Positions 25,401 to 37,400 of a stretch of 64,000 nucleotides of DNA are shown piece by piece. The stretch is taken from positions 25,172,596 through 25,236,595 of the forward strand of contig CP099844.1 of the NCBI GenBank assembly GCA_030062745.1, written 5' to 3'. Source of the DNA: Capitulum mitella. Its lineage: Eukaryota > Arthropoda > Thecostraca > Pollicipedomorpha > Pollicipedidae. The notes beneath the pieces were generated by a model. That model had not been told where the DNA came from, searched no databases, and worked only from the letters and a program-made list of their open reading frames with translations. The translations under genes and the position numbers were made by a program. Each line of letters opens with the position of its first letter. Positions within the stretch are counted from its first letter, which is position 1.

Positions 25401-28400
25401 GCGGCGTCGTGAAGCGGGGCGCCTCCGACGGCGTCCGGGCTGCGACGGCACGACAACGACGGCTCCGTTAACAGCGCTGTTCCAATGTAACGGTACCGAG
25501 GACAGCATCCGATGAACGCAAATTATATAAAAAAAAACAAAAAAGAACACGCAGACAGAAACGATTGGTTCTTAGCAAGCATTCCTCAATAACGGCAAAA
25601 CAACATGAACTGTGAACGATACCGGCAGCAACACATGCGTAGTGAGAATGTATAAGATGAAAATTGGCCGTTTTCTTAGCGTCCTGAACCTTCAGACTAC
25701 ATACTTAAGAAACGCCTTACAGTATTCCCGAAGTTCCTTGGACCTTAAAAGCCTCAGCAACAACCTTGCCAAAAGAACCAGCGAGTGTCCCCAAGACGTG
25801 CTCACTCCTCTTGGCTCCCCGCAGACCTTGCCCCTCCCCCCCTCCCGCCCAGCCTACTCACGCTCCACTCTGAGCTGGGCGCTGGTCTGGTCCGCGCCCA
25901 GAACATTGGTGGCCTTGCAGACGAAGGTGCCCTGGTCGGTCGGCAGCGCCTCCTCAATGCGCAGCGAGCACTCGCCGTTGTTGTACGTGATGACGTAGTC
26001 GTGCGACGCGTCCACGCAGACGTCGTTGCGCCGCCAGCTGACCACGGGCAGCGGGTTGCCGGTGACGGTGGCCGTCAGCTGGACGGGCCGGCCCTCCCGC
26101 ACTCGGGCCTCAGTCAGCTGGCGCGTGAAGAGCGGAGGCGCCAGCTCCTCGTCAGCGGCGGCTTCTGCGGAGCACGGTTGACGTCACTGGAGGGCAGCGA
26201 GGTTATTGTTGCGCGTGTAGAGCTGTTCATGAGCTAGGATTCAACCCAGGAGGGAGCAATACTGGTGCTTCCCAGAGTCGAGGGAGAAATTTGCAGTGAT
26301 GAGCCTCAGGTGATCGGGAAGACAACACTTCATATGGATGCAGGTCACTTATGTGCCTTCTCTCGGCATTAAGAAACATCCCTACCACAATCAAAGCCCG
26401 CCCCTCGTCAGCTAGATATCCAAAGATGTCGTGGGGATAGCCTGCTATTCAACCTTGTTGTGGGTACGGACACTTAACCCAAACAGCATGACAAATACTG
26501 GAACGATCTGCCTTTGATGGTGAGTGACCGAACGGCATGCCCATGGTAGTGAATGCTGAGCAATCTCCATTCGAAAGTGAATATCGGGGTCATTCCCCTG
26601 TCCGGTAAGTGCCTCAGTGACCTGTCCGTGGCGGCGAGTGCCGAAGTGGTCTGCCCCTGTGAAAGTGAAGTGAAAGTCAGGCAAAGTGAAAGCCGTAGTG
26701 ACCTGCTTCCGTCAGTGAACGTAAGGGTGACCTGCCTTTGACTGTGAGCCGGCAGATGGACTCGGCCACTCCTGCAGAGTTCCAGGCGCGACAGGTGAAC
26801 GTGCCACTGTCTTCCACCAGCGTCTCCTCGATCGTCAGCGTGCAGAGACCCTGGTGGTGCGCGATGGCGTAGTCGGAGTTGTTGTCGCACGATATGCCGT
26901 CCTTTTGCCAGTTGATTTTCGGAGGAGGAACGCCCGACACCCTGCCACGACGGTGAGAAATTCAAGCATTAGACGTGGCGACAACACGACTCCTCCGTTT
27001 GAAGTCAGTTTTTTCTCCCGATGACCAATTTGAGTTCCTGCGTATGTAGTTGTATTACATTATTCTTCGAAGCACGATCCATTTATGCGTGTGCGTCGCT
27101 GGAAAACCAGAACAAGCTATGGTACCACGCTAAGGTAGCAAGCCTGGTTGTTGCAAAACGTGCACAAATCAATATCACTGCGCCGACTATTATGTATTAT
27201 TATATATTATATACAGTAACATATTACGTCGTCGAGACTCTCCGGAGCGTCGCCCACCTGGCCTGCAGCATGTGCCGGACGCCATCCTGAACCGTCTGGT
27301 CGGTCAGAGGGTCCGTAAACACGGGCGCCACCAGAGGCGGCTCCTCCTCACGCTTGTGCCGCTTCGGTGGCGACATCTGTTGAGCGGCGACTGACTCTCT
27401 GATTATGGTCTCCTGCCACGGCGGTATGTCCTGCGTGCCGGCGTCTACCTTCGCCGACGGTCTGTCCTGCGTGGAAGCGTCCGATTTCCCCACAGGAATT
27501 TCCTGCGTCGATCTGTCCACCGTCACCTGGCGAGGCCAAGTAATACCTGTACTACCGGTAGTATTTCACAGGGTACTACATAACCCTACCATAGAATAAA
27601 GAGGTTATATCAAAGTGCTCCTGGATCATTCTTTTATCATGAGATAGCACGTGCGTTTTGAGCCTGCTAGTCCTGAAGCAGCATTAAAGAAACATGACAC
27701 CTTGGGAGATCACTTTTGTAACTGGGATATACCTTTCTGACTTCTGTGATGGTCTCCGTACAAACGTCGACCTTTGGCACAGTGAGAGGTGAGGTGGGCC
27801 GCGGCATGTCCTCCAGAGCACGGGCAGCGGCCTCCGCCGCCCGGCGCGCCTCGTCAGCAGCAGCGGCGGCCGATCGTGCAACTTCAGCATCCTGTGTCGC
27901 ACATAGATGGCAGCGCCGTCGCCATGGTGCGAACGGCAACATGCATGGAAAAATAACTTTTACGTATGAATCACGTTCCTAAACAAAAGTCCATACTTCA
28001 CTGGCGCCAAAAATATTTGGTAAAAATCCTGGCCCTTAACTATGGCGTAACGCGAGACTATGCCGAGTTATCGCAAAAAGATACACTAAATATACAGCGC
28101 CCGAAAAAATCTATCACAGTTTCACAGAACTGTTCTTCTTTTTATGGGCTTAACAATTCGCGGCTCATAATCAGCTAGACCAAGTCTGCCGATGCTGCCG
28201 CGACGAGCTAGTTTCAGTCAGATCCATCCCGCCAAGGATCACTGTATTCCAACAACGCAGCAAAACGCCCGCACACCAGAGCGTCCACAGTCCGGCCGAC
28301 ACCCACCTGCCGCGCGGCCTCCATGTCGGCCGACAGTTTGTCCTTCTCTCGGCGGAGGGTGTCCCGCTCGAGCTGCGTCTGCTCCAGCGACTGCACCAGC

Positions 28401-31400
28401 GTGCGCAGGTGCTGCCGGATCGCCTTGAACGACTCCACCATCTCCTGGCTCTCCTGGACCACTGAGGTGACGCGGCGCGGCTCCGGCGAACCTGCCGGGG
28501 TCACGGTCAACGGTGTCAGGACGGGCCACCTTGCGGCACGTGGCACTCAACTTTTTGCTGATCAGCGGTATGATGTTTGTACATCGTAGAAATGCCAAAC
28601 AATTTATGCGGTGCAGCATCAACATGTTTCCGTGTGCATCCAGTGGGCCTTTCACTGCATCGTACTGCTCGGATAGCAGTTTCTTTTCTTACAAACACGT
28701 TAAAAAGCGGACCCACATACCCAACCTTCTGAAACATGGCATAGAAGCCCTCGCCAATCTTTGATGTACACCTGGCATATCGCTCCGACATTCCCTCCAG
28801 TCCTCCTGGTTCCCACCCTCGTCAGTCCTCACCTCACAGCTGAGGTGTCGCTCACCATTCCCTCCAGTCCCGGTTCCAACAGCCATCACTTCTCGCCTCA
28901 CAGCAGACGTATCGCTCACCGTTTCTCCCAGTCCTCCTGGCGCCGTCCTCCTCAGTCCTCACCGTACAGCTGCCGGGCCATGGCGGCGACGGCGTCCAGC
29001 CTGTGCCGCTGCTCGTCCTCGCCGGGGCTGAGGAAGTCTCCGATCTCGGCCCGCAGCTCGTGAACGTCCTCCGGCCGGCGCACCTGCGTCGCCCTGCGCG
29101 CCACCTCCACCAGCAGCTTACCGCCGCGCTTGTACCAGTCCTCGGCCTGTGACATCGCGGCGGACGGCCTTCAGTCATCTGATGATTCAACTATACCGCC
29201 AGCGTACCGCCGCGCCACGACCATACCTCCCCTGTCAGTCCTCGGCCTGCGGCACCGAGGCGGGGACGACGGCTCTCAGACATCGTGAACGGCGCACGGA
29301 GGTGTGGAGTTCAACAAAGGTGTGGGGACGCAAACAGGTCAAGGGCGTGGGTGGAGTGGGGGAGGGCAGATAGGAATTAAAGGCTCTGCCGGGCTGTGAG
29401 GATCAATCTGGCAGCAAATTAATGAATGAGCGATATACATGGTTTTCAAGGGCGTGGGAAGCGGGGCGGGGAAGCGGGGCGGGGAGCCGGGGGGGGGGGG
29501 CAGCTGCCCTCCCAACTTTTTTGGAATTTAACACTGGCCCTACGGACGTTGACTGGAAAGGATTGACCCAAAATGCTTTCTGTCCCCCAGCCCCAGCTGT
29601 GGAGGAGTTCCCGCGCCTCTGCTAAAGACTCAGTATGAATGAAAAAATCACAGTCTATATCCAATCCTGCAGTAAATCATGCAGGTTCAGTTTGTTTCTG
29701 TTTGGCCAGCTGACCTCTTCCAGTAGACTGTAGTACTCGATGGCGAGGTCGGTGAGCCTGCGGTTGTCTCCGACTTGTCTCTGGAACGCCGTCCACTTGT
29801 CTCTGAGGTCCTGCAGCTGGGCGGAGACGGTCTCCGGCTGGGGTGACGCGCTCAGGTAATCGCGCGCCGTGCCGACGAAGTGCTCGATCTGCTGGCCCAT
29901 GTTCTGCGGCAGAGGCGCCGTATTGGTATTACTCACCGAGCAACCCACATAGCTGCCAGTCGGCTTCCGAGTTTTTTCACGTAATGCACTGACCAAAATT
30001 GTGTTTTTCGTGGGCTTATGTTTAAGATCATTTACTTGGGAGATGATACGGGCATTCACAACAAAACACTTTCAGCATCACATGGTGGTCTAATGCCCGT
30101 AGTACCTTGCCATTATCTCTCCAGACGTCTGAAATACGTGGGTGTGCATGGAACTGCAATAAACAGGGAGAATGTTTTTTTTTTTTTTTACAAACAATGT
30201 AAAGATTTCACAAACGAACAATTCGCAAAAACGGGATTACAACCACTCGACCGCCCACACACCGTTACATATTCCACTTGGACATAGCGAAACAGGGAGC
30301 ACTTACTTCTATAGTGTCTTCAAAGACTTTGAATGCCTTTTTTGTTTGCTCGGCCTCTGTCAGGCTCTCGCCGTATTGTCCCTTGGCACCTGACAGCTGA
30401 GTGCGCAGCTCAGTCAGCTGGCTGTTAATGGCGTTCAGCTCCGAGTTGAATACAGTGGAGGTCACCTGTTTCTCCAGCAGCTCCTTCCGTGACGTATGAG
30501 ATTCCTCCCACTGGGTCTGAAGTGAAATGTTCGGTTTAATGTGATGGGATGCGGTAAAATGATGGCTAATCTGTAAGGCCTGAGGAAATGCTGGTGCATA
30601 CAGTAACAAAACGACATGCTAAGCCAATCGCCTGATTCTCCACCACATTATTTTTAAGCCCCAAACGGGAATGATCCTTAAGAGTGAGCAAAATCCACTG
30701 AACCGCCTCATCTCCACCACAGCATCAAACTTGAACGCCACAAATCGATGCGTTCATCATAAATGGCATAACCGAACAGGTAAAGTGATCCTTTCAAGTC
30801 GCAGAGCTTCGTTTGTCTAACAACAAGCTAGTCAATTACTGTCAAAGCCCACATACTTTGGAACTGCTACGAATACGCAGCTTAAACTGAAAGCATGTAA
30901 TGAAAAATAGATTGCAGGGATCTACGTCCCTTCTATTAAGTGCTACAAAGTACAACCATTCACCACCGAGACGTCAAGAGATCATGCCATACCATGCCAG
31001 TTAAGGAACGAAAAAAACGAGTGGCAATCAAGTCAATCTGCCAGCATTTTTGAAAATTAATGTCGCACACACATCAAAGGGGTTTTGTCACATCTGCATT
31101 CCGTCTTGAAGAAAATAAAAACAGAGATAAGGAAAAACAAAATCCATTCCCAAAAACCGAAATCACCCATAAAAGGCAGCAGACACTCGCCTTCTGGAAA
31201 AAGGGGCTAAAACCAAATATTCAATTAGCACACGAAACTAGATCACAATCCTAGTTGGGGAAGCAGAGGGGAGTCGGATGGAGCTCTCGACCCATACAGG
31301 TCACTGGAGAGGCAACCGGTAAACCGTGGAAGTTTCCGAGGAAAACGCAAAATAAACAACAGATTGGACGCAACGGAAATGCCAAGAAGGATGCTAAACG

Positions 31401-34400
31401 AACGCTGAGGCGTGGGTGGTTACTAAAGCTCTTCGACCGGCGACCAGTTCTAGTTTTTCAGAGCTCTGGGGTTTAGGTAAACGGCTAATCAACGCCGAGC
31501 CCTTCACTAGCAGCGTTGCACATGCGACGCCGGGTCAGCGGCCTGGTTCCGCGTCTGTCCGCCAGAGGCAGCACTGCGGCCGGCGCGCGGCCCGGCCGAC
31601 CTTGTCCTTATCGAGGATGGGTCGGGTGCGGGGCCGGGCGCGCGGGAAGTAGTAGACCAGCAGGTGGGTGCCGGCGTCCACCCTGCGACGCTGCTCCGTC
31701 GACGGCGTGTCCGAGGCCGACTTGGACGCCGGCGACGGCGAACTTTTGGGGTCGTCAGCGCTGGTCTACAAGGGCGTCAGGGGTTGCAGAGAAAACAGCG
31801 TTTATAGCTGTCCCGAGAGCTACGCAGTTTGCTAAGTTCTAACCAAAACGACGCCTTTTACTATTTTTTTTCTTAAAGCGGACAACAAACGTTTTCATTA
31901 TTACAAAAGTTAAAAACAACTGAAAACGTGTATTCCTTGGATAACCTGACGCGACATGTTCTACTCACACGGAACACGGAAGCAAAATCTACAAGACATT
32001 CACTGTTAGTCTACGGTCAGAGTTTGAACGTCGCGTTTCCAGAGCACACAGTAGTTGCAACAGGGTACAATCAAGTAATAAGTACTACATATCTTTCATG
32101 CCACATGAGCCGTCTGATCACAGCATTGACGACAAGACTGCGGAATAGCAGTGGGAAGGTTCAACATCACAAACGAGTCGTGAAGATTTTCAGAATCAAA
32201 TGACAAAAGGGTTGGTACATAAGCAAACAATGAAACAAAACAGCATGCCCCGCCTTGAAAAGAATCTGGCGACTTCATCCAGCTAACTATTTTCCCGTCA
32301 AAAGTCTCACGGATTTGACTCACGGAGTGAACTGATTTTCCCACGGAGCACCAAATATCTGACGTTTGTGGGATTATCGGACTCACCAACTTTCTCTTAA
32401 TTGTCGGAGCTATCAATGCTATAAAGACCCTCTGCCGCCCTTCAGTCAGTGTTTTTGATTAAACTCTCTTTCTTGAATCGTCCATTCTCCGTTCAGTCTG
32501 TACAATTCTTCCCTCACCGACTCCTTTTCGGGTCTTCCGTGACTCACCAAATCAGTACATGATGAGTTTCTGCAATGACTCGCCAACCCTTGTCCAGTCT
32601 CTGTCCCTCCCTGGACTAACTGACGCTTTGTCGAGTTTCTCTCTCCCGAGACTCCATCTACTCTGATGAGTCTCTCTGCCACCGACTCACCAACTCTCTG
32701 TCGAGTCTCTCTCTCCCCCGACTCACCGACTCTCTGTCCAGTGCCTCCCGCAGCTGGGCGACGTCGTGCTCGGCGGCCGGGGGTGGCTCCACCTGCCGCA
32801 CCTGGTCGGCCAACAGTCTCAGCTCCTCCCCGGCCAGCCTGCGGCGCAGAGAGCGGTCAGTGCCAGTCGGCCAGACATAGGCACCTACAGCCCACCGGCA
32901 GGTTCCCGGCGCGGCACCCCTAACATCACATCGCCATCGACTGAATCTGGCTGATACTGATGTTCATTTTTGCGATATTGTGCATCGTTTAACAAGAGGG
33001 ACAACGCAGTTCACCTAAATCCACGGTTTCATTGGCCGATGCGAATCGTACCCCTTACTGATCAGGACATGGAAATGAAACTACTTGCCGAATTCACATG
33101 GTCATCAAAGTAATACCGACAGGACGGCTCTGATCTCATTAGCCCCAGCACGTTCCACACTTTACTTACGGTGCCTCCTGAATAGGCCGGTGGACGATTT
33201 ACCTGAACAGCTCGCTGAAGGCCTGGTGAGTAGCGTCGTGCTCTCTGAGCGCCTGCTGACAGGCCTCTGTCTCCTGCGGCAGTGGACGGGAGAGGTCCAG
33301 GGCCCTCCGCTTCTGAAGAGTCGAGTCCAGCTGAAAAACAGGTGAGGATGGCACGTTATTCGCGTAGTTATACGCTTTGCGGCTTGTCACAAAGCACATC
33401 AGACATGAAATGTCTGACGTCTGTCTTAATCATGGTTTCCAGCTCAAGGTTGCGACCTCCCCGCGCGCGACTGATCTTCGTGGTCTCGGATTGGTGTCCT
33501 CTGAGAACTGAACACGAAGCGGGAGGCACCCAGGTCTCCCCTCCCAGCCTGACCACTCACAAACCGTAACACTTCAGAGTCGTGCTCCCTTTGTTACGAT
33601 CAGCAACGCTGGCTCTTGAAACGTGGCTTCTCACCGACAGCTTGATGGAGAAACTCGCCATCTGGGAGACCGCAGCTTACCTCTTTCAGTTTTTTGAAGT
33701 AGGACGCCATCTTCTCCAGTGTGGTTTCATAGTCGGACACCCTCGAGTCCAGGGTGTCCTTCCTGGATGCCACCTGTCGCGCCAGCCTGTCGGCCTCCCC
33801 CGTAGTGTCGCCTGTCAGGCATAGTTTTACAAGGGCTTTGTCAAACAGCGGCATTACTGGCACAGGTGCAGAAAAAAGATGTAAAATGTTTTTCCATGAG
33901 ACCAAGAAAGGAATCAAGCAGATAATAATCGCTGTCAAACGTATCAGGGTGCCCAAAACAAATGAGGAAATTAACGCAATTCATCATCAACTCGACGATT
34001 AGACAGAAGTGCACCTGAAAACCGGACCCAAATACATGAAGCCGCCAAAGATCGTCTAATTTGTTCACTATACCCTTGTACTCTTGGTGGTCATAAGCAA
34101 TCATGGTGGCGGGGATCGTAAGCATTCATGAGTCCTTTTCTAAAATCCATCAGGTACGTCTTAAAGTCAGATTCTGTTGACGGCTACTTTCACTGCACAG
34201 TACCTTTATGTGCGGTACGTCTTAAAGTCAAATTCTGTTGACGGTTAATTTCCCTGCACAGTACCTTTCTGTGCGGTACGTCTTAAAGTCAGATTCTGTT
34301 GACGGTTACTCTCCCCGCACAGTACCTTTTTGTGCCAGTTTCTGTGTGGTTTCGACCATTTGTTGAACCTCGGCCTGCGCCTGGCGCAGCATGGGCAGCA

Positions 34401-37400
34401 CGTTCTCCTTATGCTCTTCGCACTGCCGACTGCGCTGTTCCGGAGAGAGGCCTGTCTCGCGCAGGATTGGGTACAGCTCTGACTCCAGACTCGTCACCGA
34501 CTCTTCAATCTGCCGCCAGAGAAGCGTCGTCAACCACAGAAAACGGTCTAAAAAAGGACAGGCAACGCACCACAACATCAACGCTTATAGCTACGTGTTC
34601 ACCGTACCCTTTGACATTCACCGGGTCGGGGGGATGAACATCCCCATTAGGTCTTTGAGGATAGCTTAAAAGAAGAAAATGCGCAGAGATACAAAACTTG
34701 TAGTACCTTCTGACATATCATTCTTACACCTATTGCCAATTCTTAAACTCAAGGTCACTTCAGATCACTGACTTAGGACAGGTCAAGTAAGCCAAATTCC
34801 ACAAAAATGGGACTGGCATGCCATTTCATGAAATGCACCTATTGACACCAAAGTTGTCACATTGACAGAACATGACAAATGGAACTTCCTTGTCTGGAAT
34901 TTTTCGGTAATGTCCAGGTTACTGACCTGAGTTAAGCTAAACTTTCGGCCTTCTTAGTTTGCTATTGTGATCGCGACACTGGTTCATTGGTTGTGCAGCT
35001 TGGACATACACGCTGGTGTTTCTCCCGTCATTGCACGCGTAATCGTTCCCTTTGACTGATGAATTAGGTCACGTTTCATACCGAATTTTCAGACCCGCAG
35101 CCGAACACAATTACTTAATTTACAGTCGGGAATGCTTATTGGTCGTTACACATGTTTAAGAAGTATAAATGCATGACAAAAGCTTTCTCACCAATAGTGA
35201 CCCAGTTCAGTTTGGCCAGTTCGGACTGGACTGATTCGACCTTTTGGAATTTATTGCTTCTTTTCAATCCAAACATACTTTGCATGGTTACAAACGACAA
35301 GAACTACAACCATGGCTTACTTCTATACAGTTTGTACAGCCACAATCTTCTTGTTTTTGGTCGCCAAAATAAAAACCCTTGCCGTCGCGAAAACAACTTT
35401 CCACTAAATATTAGGTTTTTGCAGTGCGGCCGTGCCCACCACACGGTATCTGAATGACTTACTTTAAAAAGGTTTTCAGCACAAGCTTCATGACGTAGCA
35501 AGGGTTATTACCTGACCTGATGTTATGGAATTTTATGATGTACCGTATCTGATCAATGGTAATGCGGTAGATGATGCGACAGACACCAGGAACGCTCGAT
35601 GTATCGACGTCAGTACCTTGACCTAGTTTGACATTCTTCGACTTAAACGTTTTAGTTGCAGGTTTCATACGCGTGTCAGACGCATTTGCGGCGTATTCCA
35701 CCCAAGGCATGTACTAATCTATTCCGAAAAAACAAGACACCCACACAAAAAGACGATTTTTGGCCCCTTTCACTTTCCCTGAAATGGTCATATTTAACCT
35801 CAAATGCCCTTTTTCTGCCCTTTATAAGTAAATTGGAGTTTCCGTTTACTGTTAAACCCCTTTCGAGCCCTAAAGACGCCAGGTTATCGAAGTTTCCCGC
35901 CAAAAATGTTCACAGGGGACTTTGGCCTATGATACCCTCCACTGATCTCGTTATTGAACGGATCTGAAAACAGTGTTTTCTTCTATTTTCGCCACGGGTT
36001 TTCCAACGGTGTTTTCCTTTTACTGTGGCACTAATAGTTCTCGAGATCTTGGGAGAATAGGTGCTCATCCATCCCCCCCCCCTCCGCCCGGCGATGGTGG
36101 GTCCCGAGGCCGGTCCCGGCCCGAAGGTTCAAAATAAGGGACGATTTGAACAAACGCACACAAATCACACATTCTGCCTAACTGCAGGGTCTGCCTCTCC
36201 AAAGCTGAAGCCCTGATTGCTTATCGGCGAAGTGACCACAACAGCTACTGAGCAGCGTACCGTCAAAACGCCCACCTTTCTGATGTCGCGCTGGCAGCGC
36301 TCCCACTGTCTCTGGAAGCGTTTGATGGTGGTGGTCCTGAGCTGGACCTGTTCGTAGTGCTCGGTGACGGTCAGGTGGCCGGCCTTCAGCCGCTCCAGGG
36401 TGCTCTCCACGCATTCCCGGGCGGCCGCCAGCTCCAGGTACGGGTCTCGGACCTGGTCGGACGCCAGCAGCCGGGTTAGGGGACGGTGCAAAGAGAAAGC
36501 AGTGCTTCGCGCGACGGAAAAACCCCGGTTCATTTGGCAATGTCAATGGTCAGGATTTACGCCTGTATTTCAGTGGAAAAGGGTGCCAGAAGAGGGATTC
36601 CTTCAGTTTCCACGCTGCGAAGTGGACCGTAACGACTTGCTTATGGACAACAAATTACCAAAAACGTCATGAAATATAATTATCCAATTTCCCGCTTTTG
36701 TGATCGCAGGGGTTAAAAATACACGATATGTTCTGCGAGAGTTACAGTGAAAAAAAATAGTCTCCACCACATATTTCAGCAATAAAATGTGTTATTCATC
36801 CCGCCATTTCTCGGCAAAATGTGTTCTTCAATCGGTGTAGTCTCACAGTTCAATGAAGCCAGGTCTCATTTCCACGAGGTATTAATTTTTCCGTTCCAAA
36901 ACAACGCCAAACAACGAGAGGGCCGCATCTCGCAGTGAGCTTAGCGCCTTCTAGGTGATGTCAGGACAACGGTAAAGTGGACGAACGCTGCGCTTTCACC
37001 TGATGTGATTTGTCGAGGAAGCGCTGCCCGACGGTGGACAACTGATGGTACTGCTGCTGCATGGTCAGCCACTTGTCCTCCACGCGGCGCATGTCCTCGT
37101 CGGAGAGCGACGCCCCTCCCAGCGCGGCGCCCAGCTCGTCCAGCGACTCCTGCAGCTTCTCGGCCTGCTGGTGGAACCGCACGTACGGCCGGGCCAGGTC
37201 GAGCCGCGCCTCTGCCGCCGGACGGACAGCGCAGGTCAGACACGCCGGGCGGAGACGGGTCAGCAGACGGGTCAGCAGGCAGGTCAGACACGCCGGACGG
37301 AGACGGGTCAGCAGACGGGTCAGACACGCCGGACGGAGACAGGTCAGCAGACGGGTCAGACACGCCGGACGGAGACGGGTCAGCAGACGGGTCAGACACG

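Noticed and set aside
26732..26736. Ordinary GT donor (GGCAG|GTCACC) for exon 23
   Set aside because: Phase 2 would clash with the phase 1 entry of exon 24; the GC donor restores the Ig linker exactly.
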